The notes below the pieces were generated by a model. The model saw only the letters and a program-made list of their open reading frames with translations. It searched no databases and was not told the DNA's origin. The position numbers and the translations under genes are program-made. From a bacterium (GTDB lineage Bacteria; Patescibacteriota; Microgenomatia; UBA1406; GWC2-37-13): DNA of 32,796 nt. Below, one piece after another: positions 1 to 9,423 of the stretch (position 1 is its first letter; each line of letters opens with the position of its first letter). Location of the stretch: positions 1-32,796 of the forward strand of contig JAJYLO010000004.1 of NCBI GenBank assembly GCA_021787635.1, in the 5' to 3' direction.

Positions 1-1843
1 CCGATCTTTTTACGATCGATGAAAAATCGTCGTTAAGGAGTACCAAATCAGCCGCCTCACGGGCGACATCTGTCCCCCGTTCGCCCATGGCGATACCGAT
101 ATGGGCCGCTTTCAACGCCGGAGCGTCGTTGACGCCGTCACCGGTCATGGCAACGATCTCACCATTGGCTTTTAAGGCATTGACGATCGCCAGTTTTTGT
201 TCCGGCACCACCCGGGCAAAAATGTTGGTATTTTTGATTTTCTCCCGCAATTGCAAGTGGTCAAGTTTGACCAGTTCCGGTCCGGTAATGAAATTTTCTG
301 GCATTTTGATACCAATCTCCCGGGCGATAAATTGGGCCGTTCCCGGATAATCACCGGTAATCATGATGACACGCACGCCCGCCCGGTGAGCCTCTGCTAC
401 TGCTTCCGGCACAGTGGAACGGATCGGATCGGAAAAACCCAATAATCCGACGAATTCAAAATTGAAATCATGTTGTTTTTCGGGAAGTGACTGTTTCCTA
501 AATGACGCTTTGGCAACAGCAATCACCCGCAAACCGCGGTCAGCCATCATCGAGATCTTTTCCGTTATTAATTTTGTTTCCTTATTGCCGAAATGGCATA
601 AGTCGACGATTGCCTCCGGCGCCCCTTTAGCAGCGACAATATAATCCTTTTTATCCGGCGACTCCCAAACATGTGATAAGGCCAATAATTTTTTTGAAAG
701 AACATATTCGTGAATCAACTTCCAGGAATGATGAAGGTGACCGGTACCGGTAAGAAACTGTTCCGTCACCCGCCGGATTTCCTTTTCCAGCGGATCATAT
801 GGATCTTTTTGACTGGCTAAAACCGCATACTCCAAAAGGGGATGATATGCTTCCGGTAAATTCTTATCGTTTTCTTTGATGGTATGGATTAAACCATCTG
901 TTGCCACCACCGCCAAATTCATTTTATTAAGCGTTAATGTCCCCGTTTTATCGACGCATAAGGCGGTGGCAGCTCCAAGCGTTTCAATTGCCGCAGTTTG
1001 ACGGGTTAGAACCTTACTTTTAGACATCCGCCAGGCACCAAGCGCTAAAAATACCACCAGGATCACTCCGAACTCTTCCGGCAAGACCGCCATACTTAAA
1101 CTTAATCCGGCCAAAAAACCCTGCAACCAATTGCCGCGGGTTAAGCCGTAAACAATCACGACAAGGGCGGAAATAAATATCCCGACGGTGGCAAATTTTT
1201 TAACGATCTGGCCGGTTTCTTTCTGTAATAATGTATCTTCTTCGGTGATCGATTCCAGCGACCGGCCAATTTTTCCCATTTCCGTATGGATACCGGTTGC
1301 AAATACTTTGGCGATACCATGTCCTTGGGTAATCATCGTGCCGGAAAAAACTGACGATTCATTTTCGTTTTTGACGACCGGCAATGATTCACCCGTCAGC
1401 AACGATTCATCAATCATTAAATTTGAAGCATAAAGTACGACGGCATCCGCCGGTACCCGGTCGCCTTCCCGCAACACTAATATATCGTTCCGGACTACGT
1501 CCCGGCCGGCAATGCGCAACTGCTCCCCATCGCGGATAACGAGCGCCCGTGGACTGGACAAGTCTTTCAGCGCTTCCAATGCCCGTTCGGTTTTGCGTTC
1601 CTGGTAAAAAGTGATGCCGACAACAACGATGACAAAGGATAACAACATTAATGCATCCCGCGGTTCGCCGAGAAACATATAAATAATACCGCTGCCGATA
1701 ATTAGAAGCAGCATCGGCTCGGTGATTACTTCCCAGAGGATCGTCCAAACGCTTTGTTTTTTCTGTTCCGGCAACTCATTGAAGCCTTCCTTTTTTAATT
1801 TATCCGCCGCTTCCTTTTTCGTCAGTCCGGAATATCTTTCCAT
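1..1843 (-). CDS. Cation-transporting P-type ATPase (partial; C-terminus beyond left edge)
   Basis: Open minus frame from ATG at 1843 with no stop before the edge (so absent from the ORF track). Reads MERYSGLTKKEAADKLKKEGFNELPEQKKQSVWTILWEV; in-frame TGES, DKTGTLT (D codon 952-950) and MTGDGVND (from 148) motifs. Confidence 0.93.
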   Translation of the reverse strand, partial: MERYSGLTKKEAADKLKKEGFNELPEQKKQSVWTILWEVITEPMLLLIIGSGIIYMFLGEPRDALMLLSFVIVVVGITFYQERKTERALEALKDLSSPRALVIRDGEQLRIAGRDVVRNDILVLREGDRVPADAVVLYASNLMIDESLLTGESLPVVKNENESSVFSGTMITQGHGIAKVFATGIHTEMGKIGRSLESITEEDTLLQKETGQIVKKFATVGIFISALVVIVYGLTRGNWLQGFLAGLSLSMAVLPEEFGVILVVFLALGAWRMSKSKVLTRQTAAIETLGAATALCVDKTGTLTLNKMNLAVVATDGLIHTIKENDKNLPEAYHPLLEYAVLASQKDPYDPLEKEIRRVTEQFLTGTGHLHHSWKLIHEYVLSKKLLALSHVWESPDKKDYIVAAKGAPEAIVDLCHFGNKETKLITEKISMMADRGLRVIAVAKASFRKQSLPEKQHDFNFEFVGLLGFSDPIRSTVPEAVAEAHRAGVRVIMITGDYPGTAQFIAREIGIKMPENFITGPELVKLDHLQLREKIKNTNIFARVVPEQKLAIVNALKANGEIVAMTGDGVNDAPALKAAHIGIAMGERGTDVAREAADLVLLNDDFSSIVKRS

Positions 1844-2042
1844 TTGCTATTATTATACTTGACGAAATACGTCATGCGCTCCGCTTACATTTTTTTTACA
1901 TTCCTATTACTACACTTTTATACCTCATGTGATAATTTATAAGGATGTCGCAGTTTCGGTCAGCACTGATAAATTTAATGATCCTTACCCTGCAGTTTGG
2001 CCCTCTTCTCATACTGGTGGTCGATATCTTTGTCTGAACATA

Positions 2043-2501
2043 TTATCTCCAGCCAATTTCAGAATATATTTTACCTTTAAGAGAGTTCGCAATCGCTTCT
2101 TTTATATAAGGGATAATATTTTCCGGTAACTTGTTAAGCGAAAACCATTTAACATCATCACAAAGATGAGGTTCTTTATTAATTGATTCTCCTTTAATAT
2201 TTTTTGCCGTAAAGAAAACATCCAATCGCTCATCTGATTCTTTTCGATGCATAATGTGGACAACTTTAAAATCTTTTGGCTTTGTTGAAAGCCCTATCTC
2301 TTCTTTAACTTCTCTGGATATCGCTTCTGTCAATGTCTCATGTTCATCTAAATGTCCAGCCGGTAAGCTATATTTTCCATCGCAGTAGCCGGTATTAAAC
2401 CTTCTAGTTAACAGAACTTTTCCATTCTTTACATAGATTAAATAAATGGAAATAATGAATTTTGGCCTTTTTTCTGGCGGAATAGATGCTCTATCTCTCA
2501 T
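2043..2501 (-). CDS. Nudix hydrolase
   Basis: 152 aa; Nudix box GHLDEHETLTEAISREVKEEIGL fits GX5EX7REUXEEXGU. Confidence 0.93.
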   Translation of the reverse strand: MRDRASIPPEKRPKFIISIYLIYVKNGKVLLTRRFNTGYCDGKYSLPAGHLDEHETLTEAISREVKEEIGLSTKPKDFKVVHIMHRKESDERLDVFFTAKNIKGESINKEPHLCDDVKWFSLNKLPENIIPYIKEAIANSLKGKIYSEIGWR

Positions 2502-2503
2502 AT

Positions 2504-3625
2504 TTATGACCGTTTACGCATAAATGCCGGCAAGTCAAACTCGTTTTTATCGTCAATAAAGGCTTCATCATCCCCCAGAAGTTCCTGGTCATCGACCGCT
2601 GCTTTTTCCTCCTTTGGTTTCTCTAACTCGACCTTTTTCTCTTCCTTGGCAAACCGGAAAAATTTCAATTTGTTGTCGTTAAACTTAGTGGCAATAAGCG
2701 TCACTTTTATCTGATCGACCATTTTTTCGTCGATGACCGCACCAAAAATAATATCAGCGTCGGGATCGGCACTTTTAGCGATAATCGAGGCGGCTTCATC
2801 AATCTCGCTCATTGTCAGGTCGGGTCCGCCGATAACATTGAAAAGGACGCCCTTGGCGCCATCGATTGATACGTCAAGAAGCGGTGACGATATGGCTTGC
2901 TTGATGGCCATCATCGCCCGTTTGTCGCCGCTGCCCAACCCTATCCCCATCAGGGCGGTACCGGCATTATTCATCACTGTTTTGACATCAGCAAAATCGA
3001 CGTTAATTAAACCAGGTATCGTAATTAATTCGGCGATTCCTTTAACACCCTGATGCAGTACCGAATCGATCCGTTTGAAAGCTTCCAATATCGGCGTTTT
3101 CTTGTCAATAATCGAAAGAATCCGCTGGTTCGGGACGACAATCAGAGTGTCGACTTTTTCTTTTAGTTTTTGCGCGCCGTCATCAGCGATAAACTTCCTT
3201 TTGCTGCCTTCAAAATCAAACGGTTTGGTGACAACGGCCACTGTCAGTGCGCCGGTTTCCCGGGCGACCTCGGCAATGACCGGTGACGCGCCGGTACCGC
3301 TGCCACCACCCTCACCGCAAGTAATAAACACCATATCGGCACCGCTTAACTCTTCCTTGAGCCGCTCCCGCGATTCTTCCGCTGCCTGACGGCCGACTTC
3401 CGGATCGCCGCCGCTTCCCAATCCTTTGGTCAAATTTTCACCAATCTGGATTTTAACTGTCGCTTTATTATTTAACAATGCCTGGGCATCGGTATTGACA
3501 GCTACGAATTCCACGCCGGAGATGCCACCCTCGGCAATCATCGAGCTGACTGCATTACCGCCGCCGCCGCCGACTCCGACGACTTTAATCCTTGCTGCCT
3601 GTCCCGCCCGTGGTTTGACTAACAT
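2504..3625 (-). CDS. ftsZ: Cell division protein FtsZ
   Basis: 373 aa; tubulin signature [21 protein letters not shown]7 region, C-terminal peptide [11 protein letters not shown]. Confidence 0.98.
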   Translation of the reverse strand: MLVKPRAGQAARIKVVGVGGGGGNAVSSMIAEGGISGVEFVAVNTDAQALLNNKATVKIQIGENLTKGLGSGGDPEVGRQAAEESRERLKEELSGADMVFITCGEGGGSGTGASPVIAEVARETGALTVAVVTKPFDFEGSKRKFIADDGAQKLKEKVDTLIVVPNQRILSIIDKKTPILEAFKRIDSVLHQGVKGIAELITIPGLINVDFADVKTVMNNAGTALMGIGLGSGDKRAMMAIKQAISSPLLDVSIDGAKGVLFNVIGGPDLTMSEIDEAASIIAKSADPDADIIFGAVIDEKMVDQIKVTLIATKFNDNKLKFFRFAKEEKKVELEKPKEEKAAVDDQELLGDDEAFIDDKNEFDLPAFMRKRS

Positions 3626-3638
3626 AGGCTATATTTTA

Positions 3639-4895
3639 TCATGGAATAAATTGTTTTATAAAATTCTTAAACTTCCCGACCGATCCTCCTAAAGAAAAGT
3701 CCTTCCAGATTTTATTGAAATTTTTCATGCCGTTTTCGCTGCCTGGTGAATGATTCATACCATACATTAATAGCCCGACGGTGGTGGCAAATTGCGGATC
3801 GGTGATTTCGTCTACCAATCCGGTTATTTTGTCCGGCACTCCGACGCGAATCGGCAAGCCGATCACTTTTTTGCCGGTTTCCAGCATACCGATAGTCAAT
3901 GCACCCCCGCCGGTTATCACCAGTCCCGACGGAATACTTTGGCCGAAGCTGCTTTTTTCGATTTCTTCGAAAATAAGTTTATAAATTTCTTCCAAACGCG
4001 GGGCAATAATGCCGTCGACGACCGATTTCAGGGAAACATCGTTCACGTTTTCCGGCAAGCTAAGGCTAGTCAAATCAATTGACTGGCCGGGCTTCTTTTT
4101 TGCCGTCACTTTTCCCAACATCAGCTTGATTTTTTCCGCCGAATCAAGGGAAACTCTCAGGCCGACCGCAATATCATTGGTAATGTGCCGGGCACCGATG
4201 GGGATCGATGACGAATGCGACAGCGCCCCTTCCACATAAATGCAGATATCAATTTTGCCGCCGCCGATATCGATTAAAACAACACCCAATTCTTTTTCCG
4301 TATTGGACAAGACTGCTTCCGCCGACGCCAAACCGGCAAAAACAAACCCCTGATTGATAATTCCCAAGTCGTTAAGTACCCGGTCGATATTTTTTAAATT
4401 GGTATGCGAAGCGGTAATAATATGCGTTTCTACTTCCAGTCGGACACCACTCATCCCGACCGCATTACGGATACCCGACTGACCGTCAACAATATAATCG
4501 CGAGGCGATACCTCAATTACCTGGCGGGTGGAAGAGAGGGAAATGGCGGAAGCGGCATCGATCACCCGCGCCACGTCATCTTCAACAATTTCTCCCTGCG
4601 GATTCGCGACGGCGACAATACCATGGGAATTCAGGGAGGCAATATGCGGACCGCCGACGGAAACGTAAGCGCTGTTTAATTTGTGCCCGGCCATCCGCTC
4701 GGCTTTTTCGATGCTTTCCTCGACCGCGGCCGTCACCTCACCAATATCGACGATTAACCCTTTTTTTACTCCCCGGGAGTTGGTGGTATTGAATCCGATA
4801 ATTTTTAGTTCGGTACTGTCAGCCGGCTGGATACCGACAACAGTGGCAATTTTCGAACTGCCGATATCAACACCACATATTAGTTTATCAGACAT
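3639..4895 (-). CDS. ftsA: Cell division protein FtsA
   Basis: 418 aa; actin-like ATPase, CGVDIGSSKIATVVG, IDIGGGKIDICIY, VITGGGALTIGM; C-terminal amphipathic helix KFKNFIKQFIP; immediately upstream of ftsZ. Confidence 0.97.
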   Translation of the reverse strand: MSDKLICGVDIGSSKIATVVGIQPADSTELKIIGFNTTNSRGVKKGLIVDIGEVTAAVEESIEKAERMAGHKLNSAYVSVGGPHIASLNSHGIVAVANPQGEIVEDDVARVIDAASAISLSSTRQVIEVSPRDYIVDGQSGIRNAVGMSGVRLEVETHIITASHTNLKNIDRVLNDLGIINQGFVFAGLASAEAVLSNTEKELGVVLIDIGGGKIDICIYVEGALSHSSSIPIGARHITNDIAVGLRVSLDSAEKIKLMLGKVTAKKKPGQSIDLTSLSLPENVNDVSLKSVVDGIIAPRLEEIYKLIFEEIEKSSFGQSIPSGLVITGGGALTIGMLETGKKVIGLPIRVGVPDKITGLVDEITDPQFATTVGLLMYGMNHSPGSENGMKNFNKIWKDFSLGGSVGKFKNFIKQFIP

Positions 4896-4898
4896 AAT

Positions 4899-5621
4899 TC
4901 AAAACTTAACTACCGGTTTTTCGAATCTTAAATCCAAACTTTTGAATTCTTTTCCGTCAATCTTGAATTGCCTCACGATTTGCTCCAACTCATAATCCTG
5001 CAACTGCGTGCTTTTTTCGGTGGTAAATACTACCTGCCGGTTACCTATTTTACATAGTATCATATCGGCACCATTAATATCAACCTGATCAACGGCCAGA
5101 TTCAGATCGCTCATGGTTTTAATAAAATGCAAGGCAAAATTCATATCCTGAAAATTAATCCAGTCGCCGACGACAAACAAATATTGGTTTAATTTTTGGT
5201 AATAATGGATAACCGGTAGCGATAGTGAATTTTTAGAAGAGCGGTTGAGAATCCGGCCGTCATCAGACAGATAAAGATAGCCGTCGCCGTTGTCGACGGC
5301 TGCCAACGGTTTATACAAGCTTATTTTGACAATTACCGTCTGCGGATAAACTTTGACCACCGACACTTCTTTTACCTCCGGATTTTGCTTTTTCAACGTT
5401 TTAGCCATTTCATCCGTCGATAAAAGTACTAAGTTTGAATGTCGGTAATCTTCCAAGCCGAAAATCATTCCCGCATTGTCGGGGCTGTCAACTGTAATAT
5501 TGGTAACGCTAAAATATTTATCCACAAAGACGAATACCAGGAATAAAATTACGGCCAGGACTAAACTTGTCAGGTATTTAAGCTTGCGCGAGGATTTCAT
5601 TGACGATATATTCGGCCGCAT
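4899..5621 (-). CDS. ftsQ: FtsQ/DivIB-like cell division protein
   Basis: 240 aa; single N-terminal TM then POTRA-like region (YFSVTNITVDSPDN...LKKQNPEVKEVSVVKVYPQTVIVKI); located between murG and ftsA. Confidence 0.8.
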   Translation of the reverse strand: MRPNISSMKSSRKLKYLTSLVLAVILFLVFVFVDKYFSVTNITVDSPDNAGMIFGLEDYRHSNLVLLSTDEMAKTLKKQNPEVKEVSVVKVYPQTVIVKISLYKPLAAVDNGDGYLYLSDDGRILNRSSKNSLSLPVIHYYQKLNQYLFVVGDWINFQDMNFALHFIKTMSDLNLAVDQVDINGADMILCKIGNRQVVFTTEKSTQLQDYELEQIVRQFKIDGKEFKSLDLRFEKPVVKF

Positions 5622-6687
5622 TTTTTTTGTATAAATGATGTAACGAGCGAAAATTTCTTCGATAACGGTTAATATCGGTACTGATTTTATCCGCTAACGC
5701 CAATAGTGTTCGCGGATCCTCCGATTGGTAAAAAATTTCACCGGTACCTGCTTCGGCAAAAATCCGGGCGTGTTTTTCTTGTTCTCCGTTTCCTGACCAC
5801 GGCAGCGGAATGAAAATTGCCGGTTTGTTTAAAACGGCCAGCTCAAAAAAAGTATTGGCGCCCGACCGACCGATCACCAGATCGCAGACATGAAAAATAT
5901 ACCCCAGTTCGTCGTCAAAAAAATGTTTTACCGGGTAATAACGGTTTGCCAATTCTTTTGGCAGCTTCTCTTTAATTTTAAGCAAATCCTCATAATCATG
6001 ATATTCCTTCGTCTCCCCGGTCTGATGGATAACAATATAACAATTCAGCAATTTAACAATTATTTCTTTGATTATCTGATTGATACTATGTGATCCTAAC
6101 GATCCGCCGGTAATATAAATAGCTGGACGAGTTTTTTCGATCGTAAAAGGTTTTTTATCGACTTTCAGAACTGCCGTTCGTACTGGATTACCGGTGATGA
6201 CTGTTTTGCCGGCCGGGAAAAATTTTGCCGCCTCCGCAAACGACAAATAAACTTTTCGGGAAAATCGGGCGATTATCCGGTTGGCCAGGCCCGGGTTGAC
6301 CGTTTGCTCGTGGGTAAAGACGGGAATACGAAACAGAAAACTCCAAAAAGCCACTGGCACGGCGATGTATCCACCGAAAGTCATGACCGCATCGGGCCTT
6401 TCCCGGGCAATGATCAAATAAGCGTTTATAAACCCGCCGGGAATTTTTAACAGGCTCTTAACCGAACGCCAATTAAGTAGACGGCTAAGGCGGCCGCTTT
6501 GGAGAGGAACAAATGAAATATTCTTTTTAGTAATTTCCTTATATTCTAAAGACAAAGTTTGTTCCGAATCGATCGCGTATTTGCGGCCGACGAAAACGAG
6601 GTTGACATGAGTATTTTTCCGACCAGCCAATTCCTCGACAATTGCCAATGCCGGCGCCAGATGGCCGCCGGTCAACATTAATTTCAT
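5578..6687 (-). CDS. murG: MurG-type UDP-GlcNAc:lipid I GlcNAc transferase
   Basis: 369 aa; TGGHLAPALAIVEEL, HEQTVNPGLANRI, ITGGSLGSHSINQII, DLVIGRSGANTFFELA, PLPWSGNGEQEKHAR. Confidence 0.93.
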   Translation of the reverse strand: MKLMLTGGHLAPALAIVEELAGRKNTHVNLVFVGRKYAIDSEQTLSLEYKEITKKNISFVPLQSGRLSRLLNWRSVKSLLKIPGGFINAYLIIARERPDAVMTFGGYIAVPVAFWSFLFRIPVFTHEQTVNPGLANRIIARFSRKVYLSFAEAAKFFPAGKTVITGNPVRTAVLKVDKKPFTIEKTRPAIYITGGSLGSHSINQIIKEIIVKLLNCYIVIHQTGETKEYHDYEDLLKIKEKLPKELANRYYPVKHFFDDELGYIFHVCDLVIGRSGANTFFELAVLNKPAIFIPLPWSGNGEQEKHARIFAEAGTGEIFYQSEDPRTLLALADKISTDINRYRRNFRSLHHLYKKNAAEYIVNEILAQA

Positions 6688-6693
6688 ACTTCA

Positions 6694-6699
6694 ATTATA
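6694..6699 (-). promoter_or_regulatory. Putative -10 element (TATAAT) for murG
   Basis: ATTATA on + strand = TATAAT on minus, 6 nt upstream of the murG ATG; no convincing -35. Confidence 0.35.
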
Positions 6700-6715
6700 G
6701 TAAATTACCTGAATT

Positions 6716-7560
6716 CTAAGTTGAATCCGAACAATAACTGGTAAAAACTTCTTGTGCTGTTTGATATTTTAACACTTTACGCGGCCTGTTGTTGATTTCC
6801 GATACGATCTCATCAAGTTCTTCTTGAGTAAGAGTTGAGAAATCAGTCTGTTTTGGTAAGTACCGTCTTAAAAGACCATTAGTATTTTCATTGGTTCCCC
6901 GTTCATATGACGCATACGAATGACAGAAATATGTTTTCATGTTTAAGATTTTGTTTAACTGCATATGTAAATGATTTTCCCGTCCGTTATCTAACGTTAC
7001 TGATTTTCGAGCAAACGCCGGTAAACTACTAAACAAATCTGTCTGAGCTTTTATGGTTTCCTCCGAATTAATTCTGTTAACCTTTTTGGCAAACAACATC
7101 CTTGATACCCGTTCAACTTCCGTGTGTATTCCGTCCCCAACCGATCGTCTTCCCTCGACGGTATCTCCTTCAAAATGTCCAAACTCACGCCGTTTGTTGA
7201 CTTTGGCCAATCTTTTACTGATTGATATTCTAGCCTCGATATGGCTCTTATGGACAGATCTGCCTTTTTGTTTCTTCCGTTTCTTTTGGCCGCGGGGTAA
7301 ATACTCCCATAGGTGATCGTCGAGATTGACCGGATCATAAATATATCGATAAATTGTCTCCATTCCAACGATTCTTGATTTAACCAAAGGGTGTTTTCTT
7401 TTTAATCTTCCGGATATCTGTTCGGGCGACCACCCCAGACCCAAATGATCGACTACATAGTGATAAACCCACTTGTTTTTTAACGGTCTTCTTTCTCCGG
7501 CTTTAGATTTCCTTCTTTCGTATTCTTCTTGGGCAAGAATTGAATCGTAAATGAATTTGT
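6716..7560 (-). pseudogene. IS30-family transposase, C-terminal part (disrupted)
   Basis: ORF 6716..7444 extends in frame upstream to the insertion junction (KFIYDSILAQEEYERRKSKAGERRPLKNKWVYHYVVDHLGLGWSPEQISGRL). Motifs FEGDTVEG, VTLDNGREN, YERGTNENTNGLLRRYLPK. Confidence 0.92.
7536..7560. repeat. 25-bp target-site duplication, left copy
   Basis: AGAATTGAATCGTAAATGAATTTGT, identical to 9198-9222; can be read as 26 bp if the next C is included. Confidence 0.92.
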
Positions 7561-9197
7561 CCTGACTTCACTCCCTCCCTTTTCTCAAAATAAACTCTTT
7601 GATATACGGCTTTAAACTGGATCTCAATTTCCATTTTGGGTCACCTACTGTTTTTTTAGTACAATTTGCCTATGTTTATCAGGAAATCTGTGAACAGGTC
7701 AGGGAATATCTGTATCCAGGTGGCAGAAAAAACAGGAAGGAAAAACAGAATTGTAAAACACATCGGGACAGGAAGGACTCCTGTTGAAACAGATCAGCTC
7801 ATACAGGCGGCTCGTAAATTCATTGATAACCAGCGAATAAAATCCGGCATAGTCTCTTTTTTCGATACCCGGTTTGACCAGTCAAGACTTGAGGATTTTC
7901 TGGATTCTGTATCTTTTGTGCAGGTTCTTGATACGGTTACATACAGGTTTATCCGTCATTTCTACCGGATCATAGGTTTCCATAAGATTAAAGATGACTG
8001 TTTTACCGATTTGGTGATTGCCCGGATAGTTGAACCTCTGAGTAAAAGACAGACAAAAGATTTCCTTGCCGTACGGTTTGACAAAGAATATCCGTTAAAC
8101 AGAATATACCGGACTCTCAAAAATTCCTGTAGATTCAACTACCGGGATAAAGTTGAGGGAATCACCTGTCAGTTTATCAGAAAGCATATCAACAAAAATA
8201 TCACCGTCCTGTTTTTTGACGTGACCACACTCTACTTTGAGGCGTTTGATGAAGATGATACCAGAAAATGCGGCTTCTCCAAAGAATACAGGCACAACCA
8301 GCCGCAGATTGTGGTTGCCTTAACCGTTACCGCCTCCGGTATGCCTCTTACCATGAAAATGTTCGAAGGAAATACCTTCGAAGGACACACCATGATTCCT
8401 GCAATTTCTGAAACCATGAATAAGTTTTCTCTTAACGATATTATTGTGGTTGCCGATGCCGCCATGCTTTCTGAGGATAATCTTAAAAAACTTGAGGTAA
8501 AACAATTAAAGTATATTGTTGGTGCGAGATTGGGAAATATCAGCAAGGAACTGTCTGAAAAGATTATTGCCGCATTACCAAGGGAAGATAAAGCCTGTAT
8601 AAGGCTTCCTCAGGAAAATGGCAGAACGCTTCTTGTCAGTTACTCGGAAAAACGGGCAGCCAAAGACAAGCATGACCGGGAAAAACAGATTAATAAAGCG
8701 AAAGATATGCTTGCCAGGCCGCAATCGGTTGTCAGAAGATACAAATTTATCGCTTCATCGGGAAGAGGGCAATTCAAGCTCAATCAGAAACTTATCGAAA
8801 AAGCAGAAAAGCTTGAAGGCATAAAAGGATATATTACTAACGCCATAGACCTTACGGATGAAGAAATCATCGGAAAATACACGGAACTCTGGCAAGTGGA
8901 GAAATCATTCAGGATGAGCAAATCAGACCTGAAAGCCAGACCGATATTCCATACCCTCAAAGAAAGTATCGAAGCCCATCTTCTTATTGTGTTTACCGCC
9001 CTGGTTGTTTCCAGATACATTGAATATGTTACAAAACAGAGTATCCACGCAGTGATTAAAACACTCACCCGGGTAAAAGAAATTGTGGTTGAAGATAATG
9101 TGACGAGGCAGCGGGTCAGAAAACTGAAATTTATCCGATGAGGCGAGATTGTTAATTGGATATGCCTGATTTGGGTCACCTAAAAAGTGAAGTCAGG
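7561..9197 (+). mobile_element. IS1634-like (IS4 superfamily) insertion sequence nested in the IS30 element
   Basis: 1,637 bp; perfect 12-bp terminal IRs CCTGACTTCACT (7561-7572) / AGTGAAGTCAGG (9186-9197); flanked by a 25-bp direct repeat; single transposase ORF. Confidence 0.9.
7672..9141 (+). CDS. IS1634-family transposase
   Basis: Track start 7666 is TTG; ATG at 7672 preferred (MFIRKSVNRSGNICIQVAEKTGRKNRIVKHIGTGRT). Features: DVTTLYFE, MPLTMKMFEGNTFEGHT, VVADAAMLSEDN, YTELWQVEKSFRMSKSDLKARPIFHTLKESIEAHLLIVF. Confidence 0.93.
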   Translation: MFIRKSVNRSGNICIQVAEKTGRKNRIVKHIGTGRTPVETDQLIQAARKFIDNQRIKSGIVSFFDTRFDQSRLEDFLDSVSFVQVLDTVTYRFIRHFYRIIGFHKIKDDCFTDLVIARIVEPLSKRQTKDFLAVRFDKEYPLNRIYRTLKNSCRFNYRDKVEGITCQFIRKHINKNITVLFFDVTTLYFEAFDEDDTRKCGFSKEYRHNQPQIVVALTVTASGMPLTMKMFEGNTFEGHTMIPAISETMNKFSLNDIIVVADAAMLSEDNLKKLEVKQLKYIVGARLGNISKELSEKIIAALPREDKACIRLPQENGRTLLVSYSEKRAAKDKHDREKQINKAKDMLARPQSVVRRYKFIASSGRGQFKLNQKLIEKAEKLEGIKGYITNAIDLTDEEIIGKYTELWQVEKSFRMSKSDLKARPIFHTLKESIEAHLLIVFTALVVSRYIEYVTKQSIHAVIKTLTRVKEIVVEDNVTRQRVRKLKFIR

Positions 9198-9222
9198 AGA
9201 ATTGAATCGTAAATGAATTTGT
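9198..9222. repeat. 25-bp target-site duplication, right copy
   Basis: AGAATTGAATCGTAAATGAATTTGT, identical to 7536-7560. Confidence 0.92.
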
Positions 9223-9376
9223 CTTTGTCCCAAACCCTGTTTCTTGATACCTCCGAACTTATGGTAGAAGGTGATCTGCAAAGTTCCTTGGCAATTGTCC
9301 TTATTGTTTTTCCTTGAGCCAACATACGGGAAATCATACCTCTTTCCTTTTTATCTATCTTCCTATGGTTTTTCAT
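9198..9376 (-). pseudogene. IS30-family transposase, N-terminal part (HTH; disrupted)
   Basis: MKNHRKIDKKERGMISRMLAQGKTIRTIAKELCRSPSTISSEVSRNR; the frame runs through the TSD into the nested IS (short ORF 9176..9376). Confidence 0.9.
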
Positions 9377-9423
9377 ATCCGAACATTTTAGTACAAGTGT
9401 TCGGATTCGATTGAGAACTTAGA

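Larger units (their letters stand above)
6709..9422 (-). mobile_element. IS30-family insertion sequence, interrupted by an IS1634-like element
   Basis: Imperfect terminal IRs: CTGAATTCTAAGTTGAATCCGAACA (6709-6733) vs reverse complement of the right end CTAAGTTCTCAATCGAATCCGAACA (20/25 match); flanked by ATTAC at 6704-6708 and 9423-9427; IS30 transposase halves inside. About 1,052 bp once the nested IS and one TSD copy are removed. Confidence 0.85.

Noticed and set aside
1410-1748. 112-aa minus-strand ORF overlapping the P-type ATPase
   Set aside because: Different frame on the same strand as the ATPase, which carries in-frame TGES/DKTGT motifs.
1860-1874. TGACG-AAATA-CGTCA inverted repeat upstream of the P-type ATPase
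   Set aside because: Only a 5-bp stem; could be an operator but too short to claim without conservation.
1938-1997. TAAGGAT...ATCCTTA arms and a short minus-strand peptide SDKDIDHQYEKRAKLQGKDH* after the Nudix stop
   Set aside because: Arms are only 7 bp and the peptide has no start in its own frame; possibly a frameshifted gene remnant, but not supportable.
8362-8382. Perfect palindrome TTCGAAGG-AAATA-CCTTCGAA in the IS1634 transposase
   Set aside because: Encodes FEGNTFEG, which looks like a conserved transposase motif; the palindrome can arise from the duplicated FEG codons.
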